Shown here: positions 25,850 to 32,712 of the stretch, piece by piece
How the letters are laid out: every line of letters begins with the position of its first letter
Numbering within the stretch: position 1 is the stretch's first letter
IMG/VR virus record: IMGVR_UViG_3300025655_000050
Coordinates: 1 to 52,490 of that record
Origin: a virus
DNA: 52,490 bases
Strand: one strand, 5' to 3'
The notes under the pieces: model-generated
Databases searched by the model: none
What the model saw: the letters and a program-made list of their open reading frames with translations, nothing else
Told to the model about the DNA's origin: nothing
Program-made: the position numbers and the translations under genes

Positions 25850-26184
25850 TTTAATTTCTTTTTAGTTCCCTTCGTAATCTCCTCTTCTTTTCCGTGTAAC
25901 TGTTCCCATAATCCTGGGTCAGCTACATTAACAACTTGTATCCAACCTTCTTTAGTATATACAAATCTGTATCCATTATCATCAGTATGTATCTCACCTA
26001 ATGCTCCAATACCTTCCGGCTCAGAAGGACATAAGAATGCGTCTATTCTCCGTCCAGTACTACTACCAACTTGGTGGAGTTGAGGAAACTGTCCAGCTTC
26101 ATCATATATAATATTAGTTGTAGTATTTCCTCCAGTAGTTGTTATTGTAGTCTGAGGGAAATTAGCTGTTGTTATTTCGTCCAT
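25840..26184 (-). CDS. Hypothetical protein behind a hairpin leader
   Basis: 114 residues. The Thr-rich start (TTITTTGGNTTTNIIYDEAG) looks disordered. The later part (GEIHTDDNGYRFVYTKEGWI) is beta-rich and like a WW/SH3-size module. Its ATG sits 2 nt after a perfect hairpin (26186-26206), suggesting regulated expression. Function unknown. Confidence 0.5.
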   Translation of the reverse strand: MDEITTANFPQTTITTTGGNTTTNIIYDEAGQFPQLHQVGSSTGRRIDAFLCPSEPEGIGALGEIHTDDNGYRFVYTKEGWIQVVNVADPGLWEQLHGKEEEITKGTKKKLKCF

Positions 26185-26185
26185 C

Positions 26186-26206
26186 TCTTTAGATTTTATC
26201 TAAAGA
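26186..26206 (-). promoter_or_regulatory. Hairpin/operator overlapping the ribosome-binding region
   Basis: TCTTTAGAT, loop AAA, ATCTAAAGA on the minus strand: a perfect 9-bp inverted repeat ending 2 nt before the ATG at 26184. It would hide the AAAGAG that could act as ribosome-binding site, or serve as a dimeric repressor site. Confidence 0.55.
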
Positions 26207-26424
26207 TACTTAAAAAATTTGTAAATCACAAGAATTAAATAAGAAATTTTGGAATTTGGTAGAAATTTTATGAAAAAAAGGATAGTCCATGGAAGAAATA
26301 TACGGATTATCCACATAATCCACCCAAGTGTCCTCGGAATAAACATAATGTTGGTTGGGGTTGTCATTCCGAAGACTACAAAGGCAGTTGTGCCTAGAAC
26401 TTTAGAGAAATTTATTCTTTGCAT
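26200..26424 (-). CDS. Small membrane protein
   Basis: 74 residues, strongly hydrophobic, with two or three membrane segments (TTAFVVFGMTTPTNIMF, LGWIMWIIRIFLPWTILFFI, ISYLILVIYKF). The overlapping plus-strand frame looks less natural. A TATCTTTAC box lies immediately before the ATG. Function unknown; short membrane proteins here may act in host takeover or exclusion. Confidence 0.4.
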   Translation of the reverse strand: MQRINFSKVLGTTAFVVFGMTTPTNIMFIPRTLGWIMWIIRIFLPWTILFFIKFLPNSKISYLILVIYKFFKYL

Positions 26425-26486
26425 GTGTAAAGATAACTCATTTTTCTCAGAAATTCCGGTAACTTTATAGCTAAAGTATGTTTTCA

Positions 26487-26507
26487 GTTACGGTAAACCC
26501 GTAACTT
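26487..26507 (-). terminator. Hairpin after the 71-residue gene
   Basis: AGTTACGG and CCGTAACT form an 8-bp stem with a 5-nt loop directly at the stop of the 26506-26721 gene. There is no clean U-tract, so it may stabilise the 3' end rather than terminate strongly. Confidence 0.45.
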
Positions 26508-26721
26508 ATCCGAAATTATTCCTAATTATTTCCGAAAACTCTCCGAAAGAATCTATATAATGATCATAGACTAACTTGCCATTCTTGTGAATGATAAAAA
26601 GGTTCTTAAACATTACATCAACAGTAGACTTCCTGCCAAATCCTCCCTTCTTAACCCAGATCTCTTCCTTGTCATCCCACTTGAAGTCATGCGCTTCTAA
26701 TACTTCTCTCATAGTTTTCAT
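26506..26721 (-). CDS. Hypothetical small protein, probably leaderless
   Basis: 71 residues, alpha/beta (MREVLEAHDFKWDDKEEIWV, VDVMFKNLFIIHKNGKLVYD). A single-gene unit with promoter boxes TTGACTT and TATATTAG, the latter ending just before the start (6 nt from TATATT to ATG). This leaves no room for a ribosome-binding site. Function unknown. Confidence 0.6.
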   Translation of the reverse strand: MKTMREVLEAHDFKWDDKEEIWVKKGGFGRKSTVDVMFKNLFIIHKNGKLVYDHYIDSFGEFSEIIRNNFG

Positions 26722-26756
26722 AGCTCTAATATACGAAATATTTTTATATATAAGTC
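26722..26756 (-). promoter_or_regulatory. Promoter of the 71-residue gene
   Basis: Minus strand TTGACTT, 19-nt spacer counted from TTGACT, then TATATT, with the ATG 6 nt later. It shares ATAAAAAT and GTATATTAG with the promoter at 27313-27348. Confidence 0.6.
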
Positions 26757-27312
26757 AAGTGGATATCTTTTTACATAATTCAATAAATCTTTCTTGACAA
26801 AGATTTAGTTTCATTCTATTTACGTCTTTATGAAGCCATTGAATATTATCAATTGTATATCCTTTATTAGAATCTATTCTATCAAGTGATGCAGTTTTAA
26901 TGCCATATGATGTAAACTCTATCTCTTCTCCAGATAATGCGCATTTATTTTCTTGCGCTTCTAATAAATCTCCAATTTCTTCTATCGTTACTTTAAATTC
27001 AATATTCCTGGCTTTAGCTCCATGCTTTAAAGATGTAAAATAAGACTTATGTACTCCTTTATACCCTCCATAGTGCTCCAGTGGCTTAGTACCAATGCAT
27101 CCACATGACCTTGTTGGCGGTTTATCACCTCTATCTGTTCTTGTTAATTGCTTAACTGATATTTCTTTCTTATTTCCGCAATCACATTTACACAACCATT
27201 TATGATTCCTACCTACCTTAATTGTAGGTTTTATTGCTGTCAATATTCCAAACCTTTGTCCAGTTATATCTCTTATTTTCTTTCCTGTTACAGGACTAAT
27301 TATTCTCTTCAT
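26755..27312 (-). CDS. HNH endonuclease with zinc-binding N-terminus
   Basis: 185 residues from the ATG at 27312 (MKRIISPVTGKKI). The frame is open upstream to 27498 but crosses the promoter and a poly-T tract. The N-terminal module has paired Cys (CKCDCG, then RSCGC), a DNA-binding zinc element common in phage homing endonucleases. The C-terminal HNH fold shows CALSG, ASLDRIDSNKGYTIDNIQWL and HKDVN. It nicks or cuts DNA and is a free-standing homing endonuclease candidate. It sits exactly at the divergence between the two arms, a common insertion place. Confidence 0.85.
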   Translation of the reverse strand: MKRIISPVTGKKIRDITGQRFGILTAIKPTIKVGRNHKWLCKCDCGNKKEISVKQLTRTDRGDKPPTRSCGCIGTKPLEHYGGYKGVHKSYFTSLKHGAKARNIEFKVTIEEIGDLLEAQENKCALSGEEIEFTSYGIKTASLDRIDSNKGYTIDNIQWLHKDVNRMKLNLCQERFIELCKKIST

Positions 27313-27348
27313 ACTGCTAATATACAACATTTTTATGTAAAAGTCAAC
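27313..27348 (-). promoter_or_regulatory. Promoter of the HNH gene
   Basis: Minus strand TTGACT, 17 nt, TATATT, then 6 nt to the ATG at 27312. The match to the promoter at 26722-26756, including the 6-nt distance to the start, predicts a leaderless mRNA. Confidence 0.65.
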
Positions 27349-27431
27349 CCCCCTATTAAAATACACCCCCTTTGTTTTTATTATTTTTAATTTTTTTTTT
27401 TTTTTTGAAAAAAGATTGTCGTACGCTAGAT

Positions 27432-27469
27432 AAACCCAAACTTTAGCCCCACTCTTTTTATATTTTGGG
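27432..27469 (+). promoter_or_regulatory. Early promoter-like repeat, copy 1
   Basis: AACCCAAACTTTA, about 7-10 nt, CTCTTTTTATATTTTGG. First of four related copies in 1.5 kb, each followed by a short plus-strand unit. The TAnnTTGG end resembles the Bacteroidota -7 box TAnnTTTG. The 27662 gene follows after a leader of about 190 nt. Confidence 0.65.
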
Positions 27470-27661
27470 TATAGGGGTATCACTTTGTGACAGCTCACCT
27501 AATTTCAAGAACATGTGGTAGAGCCTGTGCGAAATTAACCCAAATTACAGTCATCAGCCCTTTGTGGTTCTACGTAAATGATGTCTAACTCCTATGGTAG
27601 TGCAGGTGTTTTTATTTCAACTAAATCAATTGGGTATATTAATAATTAAAACAACTATATT
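27470..27661 (+). ncRNA. Structured leader between early promoter copy 1 and the 27662 gene
   Basis: No open frame of note. GTAGAGCC (27528-27535) can pair with GGTTCTAC (27566-27573) with one G-U. A TTTGTGACA word lies at 27484-27492; its complement TGTCACAAA occurs in the structured regions near 31450 and 36464. It may be a regulatory 5' leader or an early small RNA. Confidence 0.35.
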
Positions 27662-27907
27662 ATGAAAACATTCTTTCAAGTAACAGCAATGCTATCACTC
27701 ACGTTCATAACTATGATGATGAGTATTATTACATTCACAACCATGTTCAATGATACACCAATACGCCCTTGGAGTAATGAGTCATTGTTATGGAACATTA
27801 AAGCACAAACATTCTTATTAGCTGTATACTTTGTATGCAAGATTGGAATATATATGTGTAACACTTATGAGTTTAAGGTAAACAAAAAGAGGAGTTATGT
27901 AAACTAA
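27662..27907 (+). CDS. Small membrane protein, early region
   Basis: 81 residues with two membrane spans (AMLSLTFITMMMSIITFTTM and FLLAVYFVCKIGIYMC) and a Lys-rich cytoplasmic end. First gene of the rightward early block, ended by a terminator. Small early membrane proteins often act against host functions or superinfection, but nothing specific can be shown. Confidence 0.55.
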   Translation: MKTFFQVTAMLSLTFITMMMSIITFTTMFNDTPIRPWSNESLLWNIKAQTFLLAVYFVCKIGIYMCNTYEFKVNKKRSYVN

Positions 27908-27918
27908 GTAGACATATT

Positions 27919-27955
27919 GGGAGTGTGACAACAGCACTCCCTTTAGCTATTTTTA
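27919..27955 (+). terminator. Terminator after the first early gene
   Basis: GGGAGTG (27919-27925) pairs with CACTCCC (27935-27941), 9-nt loop, followed by TTTAGCTATTTTT. The next early promoter copy starts a few bases later. Confidence 0.75.
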
Positions 27956-27959
27956 ATAA

Positions 27960-27995
27960 AACCTAAACTTCACATATACTCTTATTATACATTGG
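27960..27995 (+). promoter_or_regulatory. Early promoter-like repeat, copy 2
   Basis: AACCTAAACTTCACA, then ACTCTTATTATACATTGG. Followed by GTAGTTAATAATAACTATC, which pairs with itself and is also seen after copy 3. Confidence 0.65.
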
Positions 27996-28034
27996 TAGTT
28001 AATAATAACTATCACAACTAAATCTCGTAAACTC

Positions 28035-28139
28035 GTGAAAAATCTTTATTACATCAATGGAAATGCCATATTGGCTAGTTCATTACAGGAAGCTTTAAGT
28101 ATCAGTCAATTGAAAACAGGAGTTGCAATTGCGTCTTAA
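28035..28139 (+). CDS. Small protein of 34 residues, GTG start
   Basis: GTG at 28035 opens a frame ending at 28139 (KNLYYINGNAILASSLQEAL, then SQLKTGVAIAS). It begins about 40 nt after promoter copy 2 and ends 6 nt before a hairpin (28145-28168, AAGCATGA/TCATGCTT), so the unit is monocistronic. Hydrophobic and possibly membrane-active. Function unknown. Confidence 0.4.
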   Translation: MKNLYYINGNAILASSLQEALSISQLKTGVAIAS

Positions 28140-28171
28140 TAAATAAGCATGATGAAATACTCATGCTTAAA

Positions 28172-28209
28172 AAACCCAAACTTTACAGATAACTCTTTTT
28201 ATATATTGG
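28172..28209 (+). promoter_or_regulatory. Early promoter-like repeat, copy 3
   Basis: AACCCAAACTTTACA, then AACTCTTTTTATATATTGG, the best-formed copy. Followed by GTAGTTAGTATTAACTATT, parallel to the sequence after copy 2. It starts the 28278 gene. Confidence 0.7.
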
Positions 28210-28277
28210 TAGTTAGTATTAACTATTAGGCTTCATGGAGTGCCTTTATTAAAACTCTTATAAAATCATTTGAAATC

Positions 28278-28745
28278 ATGAGCAAGAATGTTCTTTCAAA
28301 TCAGCCAATTGTAAAGGCTCACCCTGTAACAGGTGCAATTGTTACTTATTTTGATAACAGTAAAGGCGAAACTTTCGGTAAAATCCGAGTTGACCAACGT
28401 GCACCTGTTATCAATAATGGATTTATGTCATTTGCCAATCGTAGTGCTTTCATCACGTTAGATGAGAAAACTGCAAAGGAAATGGAAACAATCCTTGCAG
28501 AGGACAAACCTTATCCAATTGAGGGTAAAGTTGTTGTTACTGAAAGTTTAACACCATTCTATGAGGGTCAAGAGCCTAAAAGAAAAGGTGCAGACGGAGA
28601 GGTAATCACTCATTTAGGTGCACCTGTTTATCGTGACACTAACTATGTCTTTGACCTTGAGGCTAAAGATACTTTGTTAGCAGGCGATAGAGATGGCGTG
28701 GCAACACCTGTTGCCCAAGAGGCATCCTCTGCAACCCCTGAATAA
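28278..28745 (+). CDS. Early protein of unknown function
   Basis: 155 residues. Beta-rich with an OB-like look (IVTYFDNSKGETFGKIRVDQ, PYPIEGKVVVTESLTPFYEG) and a disordered Ala/Thr/Glu-rich tail ending EASSATPE. It sits alone between promoter copy 3 and a strong terminator, so it should be abundant early. It could be an ssDNA- or protein-binding factor; this is a guess from shape only. Confidence 0.5.
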   Translation: MSKNVLSNQPIVKAHPVTGAIVTYFDNSKGETFGKIRVDQRAPVINNGFMSFANRSAFITLDEKTAKEMETILAEDKPYPIEGKVVVTESLTPFYEGQEPKRKGADGEVITHLGAPVYRDTNYVFDLEAKDTLLAGDRDGVATPVAQEASSATPE

Positions 28746-28766
28746 TAGTAAGGGTTAAAAGCATTG

Positions 28767-28800
28767 ACCACTCTCATTAATTTGAGAGTGGTTTTATTAT
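28767..28800 (+). terminator. Rho-independent terminator
   Basis: ACCACTCTCA and TGAGAGTGGT form a perfect 10-bp stem, 6-nt loop, followed by TTTATTATT. It ends the copy 3 unit. Confidence 0.9.
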
Positions 28801-28867
28801 TGCGTGAAAAAAGGTTTGCAACAAGTTGCAGTATTTAATTTAATCAATGTAAAAACATTGATTAATA

Positions 28868-28903
28868 TAACCTAAACTTTACATCCTCTCTTTTTATGCA
28901 CGG
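28868..28903 (+). promoter_or_regulatory. Early promoter-like repeat, copy 4
   Basis: TAACCTAAACTTTACAT, then CTCTCTTTTTATGCACGG. The 3' part diverges from TATTGG. Two AATACGAAC words follow (about 28911 and 28936), and the same word recurs near 29250. Confidence 0.55.
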
Positions 28904-28949
28904 CGGAGTTGCAATACGAACTTTCCCGCAAAATTTAAATACGAACTAA

Positions 28950-29219
28950 ATGAAAGATATATCATATAGAGGAGAAGATTACAAGATTGTTGACAATCCC
29001 TTAGGTAGAGTTAGCTGTGATTCTTGTGTATTTTATAAGACACATTCTAACTTCGGAGGATATAATCCATCTTGCCAAGTAAGACTAGACATGGACTATT
29101 ACAAAAGCCTTGGTTATAAGACTCACGAGCAGAGTAAAATGTTTTCAGAGTGTGTTGGTGTTAGAGTGTTTAGAAGCAATAAAAAGTTTAAGAGAAGAGT
29201 GTTGAGTTGCGTGGGATAA
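28950..29219 (+). CDS. Small cysteine-containing protein
   Basis: 89 residues. CDSCVF and a later Cys (NPSCQV), plus SECVGVR near the end, suggest a metal-binding fold. The family (starting KDISYRGEDYKIVDNPLGRVSCDSCV-like in other phages) is only hypothetical to me. It is started by promoter copy 4. The C-terminus is basic. Confidence 0.5.
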   Translation: MKDISYRGEDYKIVDNPLGRVSCDSCVFYKTHSNFGGYNPSCQVRLDMDYYKSLGYKTHEQSKMFSECVGVRVFRSNKKFKRRVLSCVG

Positions 29220-29290
29220 CTCATAAACCCCTCTTTTCACCACCTAATTCAAATACGAACATTAACTAACCTTATTAAATTATAGCTAAA

Positions 29291-29467
29291 ATGAACAAAG
29301 CACCTTGGACAAAAGAACAAGTTGATGAATTAAATAAACTTCAAGCTGATGATAGGTTTCATGGATATACTTGCCCAAATAATCACAAAGAAAGAAGATT
29401 ATTAGTAGCAACTAAAGATGGTTGGATATGTAATCATTGTAATTATAAACAAGATTGGTCACATTAA
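29291..29467 (+). CDS. Small zinc-binding protein, 58 residues
   Basis: ATG at 29291 (MNKAPWTKEQVDELNKLQAD). CPNNH and CNHC, separated by about 22 residues (GYTCPNNHKE, GWICNHCNYKQDW), form a small zinc site. This kind of protein is common in phage accessory regions, often labelled as hypothetical. Good codon pattern and a clear start after ATAGCTAAA. Confidence 0.6.
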   Translation: MNKAPWTKEQVDELNKLQADDRFHGYTCPNNHKERRLLVATKDGWICNHCNYKQDWSH

Positions 29468-29494
29468 ATAATAGATAAATGAAAAAACACCAGC

Positions 29495-29656
29495 ATGAGT
29501 AGAACATATAAAAAGCCATACACTAAATCTAAAGCATTTGATAAGACTTGTAGGTGTAATGGTGGATGTCCTTATTGTAGAGACAATAGAAAATACTCTA
29601 CAAATAAAAGAAAAGAAAAAACTAATGATGAACTAAATGACAACAACAGAATTTAA
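29495..29656 (+). CDS. Small basic Cys-cluster protein, 53 residues
   Basis: ATG at 29495. Four Cys in CRCNGGCPYC sit within a basic sequence (SRTYKKPYTKSKAF, RKYSTNKRKEK). A tiny nucleic-acid-binding zinc element is possible. Between neighbouring tiny genes on the same strand. Confidence 0.5.
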   Translation: MSRTYKKPYTKSKAFDKTCRCNGGCPYCRDNRKYSTNKRKEKTNDELNDNNRI

Positions 29657-29671
29657 ATAAAATGTAATATT

Positions 29672-29842
29672 ATGAATAAATATAAATTCAAAGCAATAAT
29701 TGATGGAAAAGAATTTTTTCCTAAAGGATTTTATTACCAAGGTAAATTTATAATACTTGTTGGTTGTGAAAAAGCAAACCATACAATTAGAAGAAAGGAA
29801 AAAATCAATGATGTTGAAATCATAGTAACTGAAATTATATAA
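29672..29842 (+). CDS. Hypothetical small protein, 56 residues
   Basis: ATG at 29672; beta-rich (KYKFKAIIDGKEFFPKGFYY, KINDVEIIVTEII). The layout looks like a small barrel. No family recognised; supported by intact frame, start position and neighbours. Confidence 0.5.
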   Translation: MNKYKFKAIIDGKEFFPKGFYYQGKFIILVGCEKANHTIRRKEKINDVEIIVTEII

Positions 29843-29845
29843 AAT

Positions 29846-29929
29846 ATGGAATACTTTTATGCTTTCATGATAATAATAATAATAATGATTATCATTGGAA
29901 TATTTCTTAGTAAAATATATAAAGAATAA
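29846..29929 (+). CDS. Single-span mini membrane protein, 27 residues
   Basis: ATG at 29846, 4 nt after the previous stop. One membrane helix built almost entirely of Ile and Met, then a charged end (LSKIYKE). Possibly a real mini-protein; the length makes this uncertain. Confidence 0.35.
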   Translation: MEYFYAFMIIIIIMIIIGIFLSKIYKE

Positions 29930-30040
29930 GTTGGAAAGAAATAAAATGTAAACATTATAATTAAACTCTTTGATTAAAGATAAACGATAAGTAAATGAAT
30001 TGCGACAGCACGCCCTGTTATAACTGAAATAACTTATAAT

Positions 30041-30172
30041 GTGACGACTTATAAACCATTATCAGGTGGTTGTGTTTATTGTAAATATGTTGTAAACATT
30101 AAAACTCCACAATACTTGGGTGAAGGAGTACCGAGACAACATCCCACTGAAATTTGGGCAAAGAGTTTTTAA
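30041..30172 (+). CDS. Small CxxC protein, start uncertain
   Basis: GTG at 30041 gives 43 residues (TTYKPLSGGCVYCKYVVNIK, then QHPTEIWAKSF). The frame is open and coding-like from 29999 (TARPVITEITYN), and an ATG at 29995 lies one base out of frame. The gene may be frameshifted or use a non-ATG start. CVYC may bind metal. Confidence 0.4.
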   Translation: MTTYKPLSGGCVYCKYVVNIKTPQYLGEGVPRQHPTEIWAKSF

Positions 30173-30189
30173 TTTAATAATAAACAATT

Positions 30190-30330
30190 ATGGTAGAATT
30201 AGTATATAATGGTAATGTCATTGGAGTATATACTTCAGAAACACAAGCAACAAAAATTGCACATTCAAGAGGATATGGAACATTTAGTATATTTCCTTTA
30301 GGAACTTTAATAGAATCAGATTATGAATAA
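30190..30330 (+). CDS. Hypothetical small protein, 46 residues
   Basis: ATG at 30190 (MVELVYNGNVIGVYTSETQA, then FSIFPLGTLIESDYE). A beta-hairpin-helix pattern typical of short phage proteins. Followed 1 nt later by a 20-codon frame (30332-30394) too short to judge. Confidence 0.45.
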   Translation: MVELVYNGNVIGVYTSETQATKIAHSRGYGTFSIFPLGTLIESDYE

Positions 30331-30581
30331 TATGAAAGAGGGTGCTAAACTAATTAATAAAAACAACCAACAGTATTTAACTGTTGCTTACTAATAGCTA
30401 AATCATAATGAAACTTAAAATTGTAACTCTTAATGTAGTGGTGTCGAGCACCGTAACTCGTGAATATGTTGTCTACGTGCAGTAATGTACGTGTGTGTAT
30501 AAGTGTGAAAGCATTTACAATGACAATCTTTTAGGGCCATCACTCAACCCTAAGTTTTTTAATTAAAAACAAATACGAATT
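30331..30581 (+). other. Low-content spacer with weak hairpins
   Basis: Holds only a 20-codon frame (30332-30394) and a 25-codon frame (30408-30485). The short hairpins are GGTG/CACC with loop TCGAG (about 30439-30451) and CAACAGT/ACTGTTG near 30368. I see no convincing gene. An AAATACGAAT word lies just before the next start, as in other early leaders. Confidence 0.3.
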
Positions 30582-30863
30582 ATGAAAGGAATTTTTATTA
30601 CCTTAGTATTATTTGTGTTGATTCTTATGGTAGCAGAATGGAGAATATCAAGAAAAGAAAACAAAATAATATCAAAGAAAAGAAAAAAACGTGAGTTAGC
30701 AACTTACGAACAAAGAGTCATGTGGTTCTTGAAGAACTATTATGAAACAGGAATGGAGTATGATTTATTACTCATATCTATGGAGGGTGCTGACCTAGAT
30801 AATTTTGAATGGTATGATGATATTATACACATACCAAAGTATAAAGACGAATTAGATGAATGA
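30582..30863 (+). CDS. Membrane-anchored small protein
   Basis: 93 residues. An N-terminal membrane helix (GIFITLVLFVLILMVAEW) is followed by a strongly basic stretch (KKRKKRELATYEQRV) and an acidic soluble domain. The cytoplasmic part is too short for an enzyme. It overlaps the next gene by 8 nt. Function unknown. Confidence 0.5.
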   Translation: MKGIFITLVLFVLILMVAEWRISRKENKIISKKRKKRELATYEQRVMWFLKNYYETGMEYDLLLISMEGADLDNFEWYDDIIHIPKYKDELDE

Positions 30864-31191
30864 TGAGTACTTTGAAGAACAATCTCAAGAAGGTCATAAG
30901 ATTGCTCATTTACATATGCAAGCTTCCATGGAGTCCATCGCGGATATGGTTCAGAGTAGCGCTAAATTCAGGCCGGGTGACAAGGTCTGCATCAAAAAAT
31001 CAGAATTCAAAGACCTCTCATTAAGCACACAAGAGGAAATGAATTTTATATACACTATCAAAGGAGCTACTTGGAAAGGCTTTGGAATAATGTATACGGT
31101 AGAATATAATGGTGAAGAATTGAGAACTCTAATACATGAGGAATCATTACATTTAGCACCAATACATGAAAGAAGAAAATTAGATTTATAA
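30856..31191 (+). CDS. Hypothetical protein with KOW/Tudor-like core
   Basis: 111 residues. After a helical start, the part FRPGDKVCIKKSEF to VEYNGEELRTLIHEESL resembles a small SH3/KOW-type barrel. It ends in ERRKLDL, similar to the end of the interrupted gene at 33612 (ERRKLKI), hinting at related paralogs. Function unknown. Confidence 0.5.
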   Translation: MNDEYFEEQSQEGHKIAHLHMQASMESIADMVQSSAKFRPGDKVCIKKSEFKDLSLSTQEEMNFIYTIKGATWKGFGIMYTVEYNGEELRTLIHEESLHLAPIHERRKLDL

Positions 31192-31207
31192 CAAAAACCT
31201 TAAACCA

Positions 31208-31384
31208 ATGGCAAGATTAGAACAATATTTAGTAGAAACACCGGCAGGTGAACAATTTAAAGTATTTGCAGCAAACACATATGATGCAGGTAAACAAGTG
31301 CTAGCTAAGATAGCATTTAGAAATTCACTTGTAGTTAGCAACACTTTAGTGTCACGTCCTGAAATGATGCAGGTCGAGATATAA
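31208..31384 (+). CDS. Small protein of 58 residues
   Basis: ATG at 31208 (MARLEQYLVETPAGEQFKVF, then ANTYDAGKQVLAKIAFRNS), 16 nt after the previous stop. It has the look of a small strand-helix protein seen in many phages. Function unknown. Confidence 0.55.
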   Translation: MARLEQYLVETPAGEQFKVFAANTYDAGKQVLAKIAFRNSLVVSNTLVSRPEMMQVEI

Positions 31385-31392
31385 ACTTCTAG

Positions 31393-31499
31393 CAAGGAGT
31401 TCGAGTAGCATGAAGATGTGAGGATATATGACCGATCCATTCACCTCTGTTGTCACAAATCATCGTGAACCATATAGAACCGGGCGTTACGGCTCCTTG
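31393..31499 (+). ncRNA. Structured RNA candidate
   Basis: CAAGGAG (31393-31399) pairs with CTCCTTG (31493-31499), enclosing shorter helices (GGAT/ATCC, GTCAC/GTGAAC). No open frame. It is less AT-rich than the surroundings. TGTCACAAA inside is shared with the element at 36428-36522 and, in reverse, with the leader at 27484. Confidence 0.45.
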
Positions 31500-31511
31500 A
31501 AGTTAAACCAA

Positions 31512-31577
31512 AAGCTCAAAATAATATACAATATGGATAAAGTAATTGATTAACGTACATATTTTTGTTTTGAGCTT
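31512..31577 (+). repeat. 10-bp perfect inverted repeat
   Basis: AAGCTCAAAA and TTTTGAGCTT enclose 46 AT-rich bases just before the 31596 gene. It lacks a U-tract, so it is not an obvious terminator. It could be a regulator site or the closing stem of a leader RNA. Confidence 0.5.
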
Positions 31578-31595
31578 ATTTAAAAACTAGAACAA

Positions 31596-32108
31596 ATGAA
31601 AACAAAATTTATAAAAGGAACTAATAAAAAGTATTCTATTAGAGAAGATGGTGTGGTATTTTCTAATTATTATTTTAATAACAATGGAGACAAAGTAAAA
31701 AGAAAATACCCTCTTAAAAGCAGAAAAGATAAAGATAGAATTGTTGTTCAAATTAATTATGGTAAAGAAAAAGGATCTAAATGTACAAAAGCTCTAGTTA
31801 AAAAATACTTTGGTTTTTTCCATTGTAAAAAATGCAATAAAAAAACTAAAGATAATGATAATAATATTCAATACTTTTTTTGTAGCAAATGCACTAAAGA
31901 AAAAAGAAGATTAAATTCAGCTAAATTTAAACGTAACAATCCTGAAAAAATTAAATTAAGTAGAAATAAATACAGGAAGGATCTTAAAGATGGTTATATT
32001 TCAACAGTATTAAGATGTACTACTCAAGATTTAACTCCTGAGATAATAGATGCTAAAAAAAACCATTTAAAATTACATAGAGAACTTAAAAAACAAAAAA
32101 TAAAATGA
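31596..32108 (+). CDS. Zinc-finger protein, mobile-endonuclease-like C-terminus
   Basis: 170 residues, very basic. A NUMOD-like opening (KYSIREDGVVFSNYYFNNNG) is followed by a zinc site (CKKCNKKTK ... FCSKCTKEKRR). The C-terminal helix pair (TTQDLTPEIIDAKKNHLKLH) is seen at the end of many phage proteins next to HNH endonucleases (from memory). No HNH or GIY-YIG catalytic core is visible, so it may be a DNA-binding remnant or a regulator. Confidence 0.55.
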   Translation: MKTKFIKGTNKKYSIREDGVVFSNYYFNNNGDKVKRKYPLKSRKDKDRIVVQINYGKEKGSKCTKALVKKYFGFFHCKKCNKKTKDNDNNIQYFFCSKCTKEKRRLNSAKFKRNNPEKIKLSRNKYRKDLKDGYISTVLRCTTQDLTPEIIDAKKNHLKLHRELKKQKIK

Positions 32109-32395
32109 TACCAATTAAAAAACAAATGACCGTTATGAATAGACTTGCTACCGGCTTAGGTCAGGATGTATTAGACTTAAGAGCCGGCAAATTAGATGAG
32201 AAAAAAGCAACTGTAATATCAAGGTTATCTGGTAAAGCAATTAAAGCTGTTGTTGAAGGAGTAGTGCTTGCTAATCATCAAGAAATTCAAAAACAAAAAA
32301 TAGAGGTAAGCAGAAAGAATGCTGAATCTAAAATAGAGCACATTAAAATTCAAAAAGCTAAGCTTAAAAGAGTAGGAATAAGAATAGATGTGTAA
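32105..32395 (+). CDS. Hypothetical helical protein
   Basis: 96 residues, helical throughout with a basic coiled C-terminal half (QEIQKQKIEVSRKNAESKIE). It overlaps the previous gene by 4 nt (ATGA-type) and shares one base with the next, indicating an operon. Resembles DUF-like helical proteins of other Bacteroidota phages. Confidence 0.5.
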   Translation: MIPIKKQMTVMNRLATGLGQDVLDLRAGKLDEKKATVISRLSGKAIKAVVEGVVLANHQEIQKQKIEVSRKNAESKIEHIKIQKAKLKRVGIRIDV

Positions 32396-32679
32396 TGAAT
32401 GCCCTAGAGAAAGCACAGTTAAGGATACAGCCTGAAGACAGGATACCTACGTATCCAGAAAGAGGAGAATGGTATCACCTATCGTGGGCATCTCCTAAGT
32501 TTAAAAGAATGAGAGTAGAACTATTATCTATCCGTGGTGACAAGGTAGTAGTTAGAACAACAAAAGGTAAGATCTTAGTAACAAATACAAAGGATCTTAG
32601 AAACCAAGAACACATAGCAGTTGAAAATGCTAAAAAAAGAATTAGAAACAATAACAAAAGAAGACAATTAAATATTTAA
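32395..32679 (+). CDS. Hypothetical protein with small barrel
   Basis: 94 residues. KMRVELLSIRGDKVVVR-type strands (RMRVELLSIRGDKVVVRTTK) resemble an SH3/KOW barrel. The end is Asn/Arg/Lys-rich. The start codon overlaps the previous stop (TAATG). Possibly nucleic-acid binding. Confidence 0.5.
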   Translation: MNALEKAQLRIQPEDRIPTYPERGEWYHLSWASPKFKRMRVELLSIRGDKVVVRTTKGKILVTNTKDLRNQEHIAVENAKKRIRNNNKRRQLNI

Positions 32680-32712
32680 TCATGGAGAACACCTATTTCT
32701 ACTGTTCCGATA

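Noticed and set aside
26249-26470. Plus-strand open frame of 73 codons
   Set aside because: It is antisense to a better membrane-protein frame and has no neighbours on its strand or sensible start context.
27313-27498. Longer N-terminus of the HNH endonuclease
   Set aside because: The extension crosses a poly-T tract and the promoter boxes; homology-like sequence starts at the ATG at 27312.
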